Made by a program: the position numbers and the translations under genes. Under the pieces are notes generated by a model. That model ran no database searches. It was not told the origin of the DNA and worked only from the letters and a program-made list of their open reading frames with translations. Below are positions 33,190-43,842 of a stretch of DNA of 64,000 nt, piece by piece; the first letter of the stretch is position 1; every line of letters starts with the position of its first letter. The stretch comes from Pegoplata infirma (Eukaryota > Arthropoda > Insecta > Diptera > Anthomyiidae): positions 13,383,716 through 13,447,715 of the forward strand of contig OY992537.1 of NCBI GenBank assembly GCA_963921195.1. The letters run 5' to 3'.

Positions 33190-34545
33190 TGTAGGTAATA
33201 TTATTGTTTATATAGCTGGATTAATAACCGTTAGATTAGTTAGTTTTTATAAAAAACGATTACATTTATTTTATTTAAAATTATAATAAAAAACAATCAA
33301 TGTGTTTCTATTTTTGTAAAATTCTAAATTCCGAATGAAAATTATTTTAGACAATTTTGAAATATAAAATTATGAACAAACAGAAAACAAAATTATAAAA
33401 ATTGAACAAAGTATTTGTATACAAAGTGTGTCCCTACATTACTCCCCCTCCGAAAAATTTATGTCCAATAAATTAAAAGTAACTTTCTTTTTCATATGTG
33501 TTGTATTCTGAATATTTGTGTTATCGGAGTTTGATCTGTTTGATGTAAAATTTTGATTAGGTGCTGTATTGTGTAAAGGAGAGTGTGGAATCATTTTCGG
33601 ACAGAGAGTTTACAATAAAACTTGTTAAAAATAAAATATAAAATAACGACAAATTAAGAACACAATAAAAACAAAAATAAATATTTTGAAATCTGAGTTT
33701 TATATTGTTTCAAAAGGGTTAAAATATTTTTTTTTTTTAATTTTTAAATACTATTATTAACGTTTCTCAATAACTGAAAAATGTTAAAATATGTATGTCC
33801 AGAATGGTTTTGAAAATGTGATTAAAAAATTTTGATAATTTCAAAATATTTTCGCAAACACCAACAATTATTAATAAACAGCAAAAAAAAAATTTAAGCA
33901 AAACAACAATTTATATATATGTTTAAATAAAAACCAATAACACAAATACTGACAGATATAATTCCTTGTTTCACTTTCTAGTAAATTGGTAATATTTTTC
34001 TCTCACTTCGCTTTTCTGTAGCTTTTGTAAGCGTGGTTAGTAGATCTGTATTTTGACAAATTGTTTCCTTTATTGATATTTGTTGTGCATACATATGCTC
34101 GTATTTATTTGTAGATTTGAAGATTTTCTTATATAGATAGAAACGTTTTTGCTTATTGAAGCACTTTTTCTTAAATTTCTTCCAATTTGGGAATTTCAAT
34201 TCATAAAGTGATGATATCCAACACGGATTTTAAATTCATAAAATGATTATTCTTACAAAATTAACTATTTCTAAATCCAGGCAAGATCGCCAATTTTGTA
34301 GGTAATATTATTGTTTATATAGCTGGATTAATAACCGTTAGATTAGTTAGTTTTTATAAAAAACGATTACATTTATTTTATTTAAAATTATAATAAAAAA
34401 CAATCAATGTGTTTCTATTTTTGTAAAATTCTAAATTCCGAATGAAAATTATTTTAGACAATTTTGAAATATAAAATTATGAACAAACAGAAAACAAAAT
34501 TATAAAAATTGAACAAAGTATTTGTATACAAAGTGTGTCCCTACA
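33190..34545 (-). mobile_element. Short non-autonomous LTR retrotransposon (TRIM-like)
   Basis: Two direct repeats of 249 bp (33190-33438 and 34297-34545), identical as far as I can see, start TGTAGG and end CCTACA on the plus strand. Read on the minus strand, the upstream LTR is followed after 5 nt by TGGCGATCTTGCCTGG, a plausible tRNA primer-binding site (34277-34292). The downstream LTR is preceded by the polypurine tract CGGAGGGGGAGTAA (33439-33452). The flanks share TATAT. The internal region of 858 bp has only a 73-codon basic frame (33978-34199, minus strand), too short for Gag or Pol. Identical LTRs imply recent insertion and a trans-acting autonomous partner. The TG..CA ends and short duplication fit Gypsy-type integration, but the family is not identified. 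Confidence 0.85.
34277..34292 (-). promoter_or_regulatory. LTR element primer-binding site
   Basis: TGGCGATCTTGCCTGG lies 5 nt inside the upstream LTR on the minus strand. TGG is the expected complement of a tRNA CCA end. The tRNA identity is not certain (Arg-type primers also begin TGGCGA). Confidence 0.6.
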
Positions 34546-35495
34546 TATATAAGTTTGTCATTCCGTTTGTAACACATCGAAATATTGGTCTAGGACCCCA
34601 TAAAGTATATATATTCATGATCCTCGATCGATTTTAAGTCGATCTAGCGATGTCCGTCCGTCCGTCTTTCCGTCCGTACGTAGAAAACACGCTAACTTTT
34701 CAATGACTTCAGAGAGGCTACTGAAGTTTGGCATATATGTTGGTCATTTACCTGGTCAGGTTGGTATTGCAATCCAGCCAAATCGGTTCAGTGGTTCAAA
34801 AGTTATGGGCAAAAGATTAAATTTCGGCAAGGGGTTTTCGCAAATTTACGAGATGAAAAACACGATAACTTTCGAAAAACAATAATGAGACTGCTGAAAC
34901 GCATCATGTATCTTTGCCGTTCCTCGTGTCTGTTTGGTATTGAATTTCAGCTCAATCGGTCAAGTGGTTCAAAAGTTATAAGCAAAACCCCGAATTTCAG
35001 ATTTGGTTCATCTTAAATGCCACGTGGTTAACAAGTTTAAAAAGCATTGGTGGTAACGAAGCAATACTTTTCAAACTTGTTTAGTTTTAAAACAATGCTT
35101 TTTAAACATGTTTAGTTTTAAAAGCATTGGTAACTTAAAAATTACACTCGAAAAAAATTTTACACTCGAAAAAAATTTTACAATTAAAAAAAAAAATTAC
35201 TCTCAAAAAATTTATTTTTTTTTTACAAAAATGTCAATATTTTGTGTACATACGTACGTGCATTCACTTATAAATATTTTTACATTAAAAAAAACATTAC
35301 ACTCGAAAAAAAGTTTTACACTCAAAAAAAAAATTAGTAATTTTAAATGACAAAAAAATAGTTTTTTACTCAAAATAAAATATTTTTAATCAAAACTGTC
35401 AATGTTTTTCACGTTAAAATGTACTATCCTTTAAAAAAAGGCATTGTGGAGGGTATTCATAGATTCGGCAAAGTCGAATTTAACTTTTCTACGAC

Positions 35496-36330
35496 GATAC
35501 TAAAAATAGCTTATTCATCACGAAAGTTTTTAAATTAATGAGATGAAAATCCATATATTCCATAAAAGGTTTAGAAAATTTCAGCATAAATTATAAGAGA
35601 TTAGAAGTTTTAAAGCATTTTTTTTATAAAAATCGTCAATTCTGATCAGAAAAAATGTAAATTTTAGTATAGAAAATGTTGAGAACACGCTAAATTTTGA
35701 AAAAAAAATCTCTGACACTACTGAAGCTTTGCATAAATATAATTGTCTTCATCAGGTTCGTATGGAATTTCAGCAACATTGGTGCAGTGGTTAAAATGTT
35801 GTGAGCAAAACCGTGAATTTCACATGGGTTAGTTTTCGCGAATTCACATGCTAAAACCAGTGGGTATAAGACTACATGGGGCCGAAAAAAATGCACTCTT
35901 TTTTTACAAAGGAAAAAATGGTTCTCTTAATGCATGAAAATATCTGCAAAATTTAAAAAAAAATGCTACAAAAACAGGGGAAAAAGTAGAAAGAGTAAAC
36001 AAAATGCTCCAAAATCAGGGGAAAAAGCAGGTAAATTAGATAAGAGAGAATTTTAATAACGGAAATAGTGGTAATCCTCTCAATATAGATAGGTAATCCT
36101 CTCAATAATAGTGGTTAAATTTACTCATATTCTAATTCTCTTTGATCTTTTTATAAAATTTTTAAATTTCTGCAATACATTAAGTTTACCAATTTTCATA
36201 AACTTACAGACTGATTTTGGGTCCTTTCAAAATCTCTTACTTTCCTTACTCTATGGCTAAAACCCTGCTTAACACTTATTAAAGACATTATCCTTTATTT
36301 AAAAATTGTTTTTTAACATGATAATGTTTT
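35496..36330. other. Non-coding DNA with a family A fragment
   Basis: Positions about 35675-35850 contain family A-like text in the minus sense: AACACGCTAAATTTTGAAAA, TACTGAAGCTTTGCATAAAT, GGTGCAGTGGTTAAAATGTT and CCGTGAATTTCACATG. The remainder is AT-rich with no gene. Confidence 0.4.
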
Positions 36331-36334
36331 AAGG

Positions 36335-37470
36335 CTGGTGTCTAATTTTAAAAAAGTTGCAGGACGCCACCTCAGTTTGAGTATATAAGCTAGCAATTAA
36401 CGAAAAAGAAAATTAGAATTACTTTTTTCATTTTCATAAAACCAAAAATTTTAGAAATTTGGGTTTGTAACTTGGATAATAAATCACCTCGTGGTGAATA
36501 AACCGTTTTTCAGCAGCTGGTGAATAAAAAGTAACATTATTATTTTTCATCAATTTTTTTTTTCATAATATTTTTTTTTGGTCAATTTTTTTCCATAATT
36601 TTTTTTTTTCAATAAATTTTTTTTTTTTCATCAAAAATTTTTTTTCCCATAAATTTTTTTTCCCATCAATTTTTTTTTCATATTTTTTTTTTCATAAATA
36701 TTTTTTTTTTGATCAATTTTTCTTTCTCATAATTTTATTTTTCATGAAATTTTTTTTTATTTTCATAAATTTTTTATCAAATTTTTATATTAAATTTTAT
36801 ATTACATCAAATTTTTTTTATCAATTTGTTTTCTAATCAAAATTTTTCTAATTTTTTTTTTTCATCAATTTTGTTTTCATCAAAAAATTTTTCTTTTCAT
36901 CATAAAATTTTTCTTTTCATAAAAAAATTTTTATTTTCATCAACATTTTTGTTTCAAATTTTTTTCAAAAAAAAAAACTTTTTTTCTTTATCAAAATCTT
37001 TTTTTATCAAACATTTTTTTCACCAAAAATCATTTTTACCATTTTTTACCAAAACTACTTTTTCAACAAGTCACAACTTTTCACAAAAAAATGTTCCATT
37101 TGTTTATCAAATGTACATAAAACAAGTCTTAAGAAAAACTCTCCAAAATGTAAAAACACTTTTTTCCACTTTTTTGCACTCATTTACCAAATGTACAGCT
37201 CTTTTGGTTTGAACTGAATCTTGCTTTCCGCAGACAGATGGACGGGTGTATGTAGCTAGAGTTTTTAAGAAATGGATCAATAATATATAAACTTAACAGG
37301 GTCCTGGACTGATATTTCAATTCGTTTTGCATGGAATAGCAAAGTAATACAACATTATTTTTTCAAAAAAAAACTTTGCTTTGACAAGTACACCCAAATT
37401 TTCAGCAAAACTTTATCATGATTTAATGTTTTGGGCAAGAGTACAAACTTCGCAGGCATTTTTTTTTATA
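36335..37470 (-). repeat. Family D T-rich dispersed repeat, copy 2
   Basis: Inverted relative to the copy at 8096. It contains GTTGCAGGACGCCACCTCAG, AATCACCTCGTGGTGAATAA, CAGCTGGTGAATAAAAAGTAAC, then a long (TTTTTTTTCATCAAA)n block, then GGACTGATATTTCAATTCG and ATGATTTAATGTTTTGGGCAAG. The block near 37030-37110 (CCAAAACTACTTTTTCAAC) is the uninterrupted counterpart of the LINE insertion site at 43560-43590. The 128-codon frame here is Phe/Ser low complexity, not a gene. Confidence 0.7.
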
Positions 37471-38789
37471 ACTCGAAAAAAAACGGTTTTCTACATTAAA
37501 TTTTTTTGTTTTACACTAAAAAAAAATGTATACTAAGAACAAAGTTTACACTTGAAAAATTATTGTTTTTACATCGATTTTTTTTTACATAAAAAAGAAA
37601 ATGTTGTGCTTACAAACAAATTTACAATGGATTTTTTTTTCCAAATGACTAAAAGCTGTTGCTTATTCAAAATATTTTTTTTCATTTTTACAATCACGAA
37701 CAAATCACGGAATATGGAGAAATTTCAGAAAGCCCCACTGATTGTCCAAAAATTTGGAAATAAAAATGTTGTGTCCGGGACTTCAAAAAAAATGTCAAAA
37801 ATAAGACTTAAAAAAAAAAATTCTAAAGAATTTTTAATAAATTTTTTAATTTAAAATGTTTTTGTGTGCAGGAAGAAATTTTTTTTCAAAAATTGTTTTA
37901 AATGAAATTCTTTATTCAAAAACTTGTGTCTTAGACTTAGAAAACTTTCTAGTGAACATTATTTTATTTAACATACCCCGCCTATCAAGTACTCGGTGTT
38001 TTATAAAGTGTGTGAATTTATTTATCCATATGAAAACCATCACTTTTAATTTAAATATACTTAATTATTGTTTATTAATTACTTCATTATTGTCATGTCA
38101 ATTGTTAAGGTACTATGAAGTTATTTTCTTTTTTTAATATAAATTATCCATTTCATGAAACTACTATTGTTGTGGGTAATTTAATAAATGAGTAATTTGT
38201 ATATTTTTTTTGTACTTTCAGGTTGAACAGGATGCAACTACAAATATAGTATGTGATTAATAAATACATTATGATATTTAAAATGAAGGCATTCAATGAA
38301 TTTAAATCAATATTGAAATCTATCTTTCATTTAATATATTAACGATTAACATAAGTACACACAAACGTTTTTGGAGGTATAATAAATAAATTAAGTAAAA
38401 GCCACAAAAACTGTCAAGACAGACCAAATAGTACTATTTACCAGTATTTGCCGAAAAGTTGGATTTATGTTTCGTCAATTTATAGCCAATATAAAGAATT
38501 AAATTAAAAATCGACCAGAATTTTTATGTAAGAACAGAGTCCAAAGATGGTCTTATTTGAGAGTACAAGAAAAATACACACAAAGTACCAGAAAATCAGA
38601 TACAACATAAATTATAATAAAATATCTCCCAGATTCATGTATTTTTAGAGATTTTTTTTAATCGGAAGGATGGTTTACATGGGGACTAGCAGTAGAAATG
38701 GTCCGATCCCACATTGTGGAAGCTTTTCTTGAATTCTTTGAATTTGAATTTTACTGCATTTTTTTCCTTCCATCTGTTTATCTCCATTA
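37471..38789. other. AT-rich non-coding DNA with a family B fragment
   Basis: Positions about 38655-38710 (AATCGGAAGGATGGTTTACATG, AAATGGTCCGATC) are a family B relic in forward sense. No gene elsewhere. Confidence 0.4.
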
Positions 38790-39545
38790 CACTCAAAATA
38801 ATTACTCTGTTAAAAACTCTGTAAAATGACTGTAATCTCAATTCGACAGACATTTGACAAAGTTATCTGTCGAAATACAGATTTTAAGAATATACTTTGT
38901 ATTTTCTTGTAACCGAAAAACAAAATTTTATCTGTAATTTTACTTTTTACTTTGTCATCTCTATTTTACAGATAATAAACAGAGTTTTTTGTTAAAATAC
39001 AGATTTTATACATTTTCTCGTAACCAAAATACTAAATTGCAACTGTAATTTTACTTATTGCTCTGTAATACAGTTTTTAAATAAAAAACTCTTCAAAAAA
39101 CTCCCAAATATTTCAACCGCTCTTTAAAAAGCGTCTTAAATTACAATAAAACCTGGTAAATTTTACGAGGATGTCGGGTAAAATTGGGGGTACTCGTAAA
39201 ATACATCGTAATTTTCACAAAAATAAAAAGAAGTAAATTTACAATTTGGAAGCATTAAAGCTGGCAAATTTACTCGGTGGCATTTTTCAATTGTCAACAC
39301 TACTTGAACAATAAGGAAATAGAAATTGATTAGAAATCAAATAGTAAATAAAATAGTAAAATTCTGGTCGCTTTTATCAATATTCTACAGATAATTCTGT
39401 AAATTTACAGGTTTTTTTTATCGAAATCATTTTACTGAGTTTTCTTCGTAAAATAACAGAAAATCTTGCTGGTTGGAAATCTATGGTATTTTCTGCTGGC
39501 TCAGCAGAGTATCTCTGTAATTTAACAGAGTGATTATTTTGAGTG
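38790..39545. mobile_element. 756-bp CACTC MITE
   Basis: The termini CACTCAAAATAATTACTCTG and CAGAGTGATTATTTTGAGTG are precise inverted repeats flanked by TA on both sides. The interior has further CTGTAAAAT/ATTTTACAG-type inverted text. Confidence 0.8.
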
Positions 39546-39547
39546 TA

Positions 39548-40211
39548 GTTATATAAAAACTCTTTAAACTCCCAGATTTCCCCTTTAAAAAACATCAGCT
39601 CTTAATGTTTTCTTATATTTTCTTTGATTTTTTAAATAATATTTACCTTAAAAGAAAAATAACCCAATTTCTTTTTTTCTTCAAATAAAATCGATTTATT
39701 TATTGACACAATTGCCAATTCAAACCACTCCTTATCATAATATAAAAAAGACCTTTTAAGAAACAGAAAGAAAGAAAAGTTTTCTTCATTCATATACATG
39801 TAAAGAAGCAATTTTACGCATGGACAAAAGACGGTTGAATACAATTTGAATGACCATAAAATATACAAACTTCAGCTTTTTTTTAAAGAAATCTTAAAAA
39901 AAAAATACAGGAAAACACTGATTTGACCGTTTTTCTTTCTTAAAAAACCCAAAAAAAAAAAAAAATAAGGAAATAATAAATAGTAAACATAAAAGATATT
40001 ATTAGAAGCTATACAGTGATTTAATACTTGAATGTATTTATAAATATAATAGTTAAAGAAAAGGATAAAAAAAAATTATAAAAAACATAAATACTACTTA
40101 AAGGTCTTTAGTAAAACTAAAATATAAAAATATTTTAAAATGCTAGATAGATTTTAATATACACTCAAAAAAAGTCTTTCTCAACCCTATTAAGCATAAT
40201 CTTTCAATTTA
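39548..40211. other. AT-rich non-coding DNA with a solo CACTC end
   Basis: No gene. TACACTCAAAAAAAGTC near 40160 looks like an isolated left end of the CACTC MITE group. Confidence 0.4.
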
Positions 40212-40213
40212 TA

Positions 40214-42331
40214 CACTCAAAAAAATAACTTAGTCAAAATATTAGTAAAAGGTGTTGTAATTTACTTCAACCAAACTTTAGCAAAAAAAATTGTAAAAAT
40301 TTAACTTTTACAGTTTTTTTTGGCAATTTACTATTTGTAAAATACAAAATTTTTTTGGTATTTTTACTATATTTTCTTGCTAGTTTTTTTTTTATTTTAC
40401 TATAATTTTAACAAAAATATTAGTATTTTCCTTAAAGAAATGGTAATACTTTTTATTTTTATTTTTCTTAGTTTAAAAAAAAAAAATTGTTTCAAGTGTT
40501 CTAGTGTGAAAAAAAATCATTGCAGATTGATGATGCTGCCAACACCATAGCAAAGTAGCCATCCATCAACTGCATGTGCGCTCAAAAATAGGCTACACAA
40601 TTTTTAGTATTTTTTACCATATTTTTTGCTAATTTTACCATATTTTTTGCTAATTTTATATGGAATTTTTTTAAAATTTGCCACCTAATTTGTTAATAAA
40701 AAGTTTATAATTTTGAAAAATTATTTTTTTAAAATTTTAACACATAGTTAGATATCTAATCTTCAATGTCCAAAAGTTTTTTTTTTTTATTTTTTTTTTT
40801 AAATACATGTGAAAAAAATTAAAAATTCGAAAAAAATTGTTAATTTTTTACAAATTTTACCTGAAAATGTAAGAAATTTCTTGTGTAGACTACTACGCAA
40901 ATCTCATTTGTTCTACTTAAGCTAAAAAAATGACGCAAAAAAAATAAAAAAAGTGAAGTGTTGTTCTTTAAATTTTTTGTTTAAAGTGTTTAAGTGAAAA
41001 AAAAAATCATTTTGGATTTTGATGTTGTTGGAAGTCCAGTTACTCTAACTACAGCTGCTGAGAAGAAGGCAAAAGAAGATGCTGCCACCATCAAGCCGAA
41101 GAAACCATGCTGCTATTACTACATTTAAAGAATGTGGTGCTCAAAAACAGGCAAATTTTTTTTTAGTATATTCACCAAATTTTAAATCAACTACTAATCA
41201 GAGAAAAAAAAATTACTAAATAAAACAGTTTTTTTTACCAAATTACAATTTTTATACCCTACACCACACTGTGTAGGGTATAATGAGTTTGTGCTGATGT
41301 TTGTAACTACCCGAAATATTGGTCCTAGACCCACTTTTAAGTATACCGATCGACTTAGAATCACTTTTTGAGTCGATTTAGCGATGTCCGTCCGTCCGTC
41401 CGTCCGTCTGTCTGTCCATGTAAACGGTGTAAACACGATACAGGTCGCAATTCTCGATCAATTGACTTGAAATTTAAAACTTAAGCCTCTTTTGGCCCAA
41501 GGACGAAGCCTATTGAAATTGGAAAAAATCGGTCCATATTTAGACCTAGCCCGCATACAAAGGTCCTCTTTAGTTTTGGCTCAAATGACTCTAATAGTCG
41601 CATTTTAATAGGTATCTTTTCAAAATTTGGCAGGAATTAATGTTTTACACACACAAATCACCATTCCGAATTTTAAAGAAATCGAACCAGTTCTTCTAGT
41701 AGCCCCCATACAAACCACCTTCCCGATTTTCACATAAATCTCTCAATTTTCATGAAAATAGAAAATATTTAATTAAAATTCTGTTTGTGTATGTTAAACG
41801 CGTACTTTAATAACCTTATCAAATCTAATTATCATCGGACCATTTTGGACTTAGGTCCCATGTGGAAATTTCGCCCGATATTCGGTTGAAGCGATTTATT
41901 GTCAACAAAAAGAAGCCTATTCCACTCAAATTTGATTAGTGATTGCTTTTTACACTTATTAAAGATTTGACAAAATATAGATCTAATCAGTCCATGTTTG
42001 AACTTGGGACCCATCGTCCTGGAAACTCTGGTGTAGGGTATTATATGGTCGGTCTTGACCGACTATAATTTTCTTACTTGTTTTTATCTATTTCAATTTT
42101 ACCATTTTTTTTTTTGTCATTTTACCATATTTTTTGATAATTTTACAAGGTTGATTTTTTACAAAAATAAAATGGTATTCTTGTAATTTTACCATTCTTT
42201 TCCTAATTTTTTGATAAGCAAAATGGTTTTGCTAATATTACCAAAATTTTTGCAACGTCCAAAACTACAGTTTTTTTTTGCTAATTTTAACCATTTTTTT
42301 TGCTAGTTTTACAATATTTTTTTTTTGAGTG
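40214..42331. mobile_element. CACTC MITE enlarged by a family B insertion
   Basis: The termini CACTCAAAAAAATAACTTAG and ...TATTTTTTTTTTGAGTG are flanked by TA. The MITE body (TTTTACCATATTTTTTGCTAATTTTACC-like text) surrounds a complete family B copy at 41251-42082. A GCTGCTGAGAAGAAGGCAAA stretch near 41055 is GC-richer but has no gene-like frame. Confidence 0.7.
41251..42082 (-). mobile_element. Family B dispersed repeat, copy 2
   Basis: In the plus direction it starts TATACCCTACACCACACTG, TGTAGGGTATAA, contains ACCCGAAATATTGGTCC, ACTTAGAATCACTTTTTGAGTC, GATTTAGCGATGTCC and (GTCC)n, and two CGGACCA...-type sections with GTTCTTCTAGTAGCCCCC. It ends GGTGTAGGGTATTATATGG, TCGGTCTTGACCGACTATAA, TTTTCTTACTTGT. 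It is more complete than copy 1 at 26860. Non-coding. Confidence 0.75.
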
Positions 42332-42419
42332 TACCGATATTCCCAAAATATATGCTGCATCAACGCCAAATCACACAATTTCGGACACCACCCCCTTCGA
42401 TTACGCTAATCTTTTGATA

Positions 42420-43122
42420 TTTTTTTCGCTCTTTAAAATAGGTTTTCTTTGTTCATTCAATTATTTTTTGGTGACATCGTAATTTTAGTATTAAATAGGG
42501 CCAAATCTCTATTTTTGCAGTTTTTGACCCCAATTTTAGACCACACAGAAAAAAATAAAAAAAATATTTGAGTAAATTTTTAATACTATTGAGTAGTTTT
42601 GCACCAGTAAACGATTTAATAGTATTGAGTAAATTTTTAATAAAAATTTATTAAATGTTTGAAAAAAAAATTGAGTAAATTTTTAATTGACACAATTAAA
42701 AATTTACTCAAAAGTTATCTATTTATTTTTTTTTTAAAGTTTGAAAAAGTTTTCAATTTTTTTTTACAAAAAAACTTGTTTTTTCAAACTTTACCAAACA
42801 TATTTATGTCTCAAAAACATAGAAAAATTTTATAATGGCGATTACAAACATTCATTTACATATACAAAAAACTATATACTAAACGAGAATTCAAAAATCT
42901 ATGAGAGTTTAAAAAAAAATAAAAAAACTATTAAATTTTTATTAAATAATTTACTTAAATTGTTTTTAAAATTTTCAAGTAAATTTTTAATTGCGTCAAT
43001 TAAAAAATTACTCAATTTTTGTTTTTAAATTTAAACAAGTGATTACTCAAATTTGTTTTCCCCATATTTTTTTCTGTGCAAAATACGATGTCACCAAAAA
43101 AAAATCTATTTTTAAGAGCAAT
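42420..43122. mobile_element. Nested foldback: outer arms around a CACAG MITE
   Basis: The outer arms read CGCTCTTTAAAATAGGTTTT ... TTTTTTGGTGACATCGTA (left, 42427-42482) and the complement of ACGATGTCACCAAAAAA ... CTATTTTTAAGAGC (right, 43086-43118). Inside, 42544-43078 is a separate element with ends CACAGAAAAAAATA / TATTTTTTTCTGTG, flanked by CA on both sides, and an interior of GAGTAAATTTTTAAT and its complement. Confidence 0.65.
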
Positions 43123-43138
43123 AACAAATCTTTAATGT

Positions 43139-43290
43139 AGAGATGCGCGCGTGAGTAATTTTTGACTCACGCTCACGACAGGATTTTTTTAACACGCACA
43201 CTCAAGAGAATATTTTTAACTCACACATTTACTCACAATCACGTGAGTAAATTTAATGCGACTCACACTCACGGTGAGTCACACAAACAA
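43139..43290 (+). mobile_element. TAGAGATG hAT-type fragment
   Basis: It starts TAGAGATGCGCGCGTGAGTAA, followed by ACTCACGCTCACGACAGG, CAATCACGTGAGTAAATTTAA and CTCACGGTGAGTCACAC. Related to 20270-20451 and 49709-49805. Only the left end is clear. Confidence 0.45.
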
Positions 43291-43585
43291 AACCCTTATT
43301 TATAGAAAAAATGCCTGCGAATTTTGTATATTATATTACTTTGCTTTTTCATGCAAAACGAATTGAAATATCAGTCGAGGACCCCATTAAAAAACCAAAA
43401 GAGCTGTACATTTCGTAAGTGAGTGCAAAAATAAGTGCAAAAAAGTGTTTTTATATTTTGGAGAGTATAAAAGATTCGGCACTAAAGAATATAACACTCT
43501 CACTTGTTTTATGCACATTTGATAAGAAAATGGAAAATTTTTTTGCGAAAAGCTTAGACTTGGTGAAAAAGTAGTTTTGGTAAAA

Positions 43586-43617
<32 letters not shown>

Positions 43618-43618
<1 letters not shown>

Positions 43619-43842
43619 TTTTAATTTTAACCTTTATTCGTTTTAAGTTTTACATGTTATGAGATTTTACATAGGTATTACAACAGTTATTAACAAGTGT
43701 ATTTAAAAATATAAGCTAATATATACATATCACAGTTTAAGGAAAAATGTTGGTGTAGAAAAAAACCTTATAGGAATTATAAAAAAAAGTAAGAATAAAT
43801 ACTAACAACAATGTTTTTAGAAGGTAAAAACATTTTGAGTTA
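43618..43842 (-). other. LINE 3' UTR with poly(A) signal
   Basis: A short 3' UTR follows the ORF2 stop. AATAAA (complement of TTTATT near 43633) lies close to the poly(A) run on the minus strand. Confidence 0.7.

Larger units (their letters stand above)
33154..35495 (-). mobile_element. Family A dispersed repeat, copy 7, split by an LTR element
   Basis: It reads TATACCCTCCACTCTAGTG, ATAGAGGGTATAT, then the LTR element, then ATATAAGTTTGTCATTCCG, GACCCCATAAAGTATATATA, GATTTTAAGTCGATCTAGCG, (GTCC)n at about 34648-34680, two GGTTC-AAAAGTTAT phrases, GAAAAAAATTTTACACTC tandem units, and the end GTGGAGGGTATTCATAGATTCGG at about 35447. Apart from the insertion it looks complete, about 980 bp. Confidence 0.75.

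Noticed and set aside
33978..34199. Gag remnant in the LTR element (73-codon basic frame)
   Set aside because: No recognisable Gag motif, too short; noted under the element only.
36826..37212. 128-codon Phe/Ser/Lys frame
   Set aside because: Low-complexity T-rich block of family D; not conserved in other copies of the repeat.
41040..41110. Possible exon with GCTGCTGAGAAGAAGG
   Set aside because: Lies inside a MITE, no splice sites in frame, and flanking sequence matches MITE text.
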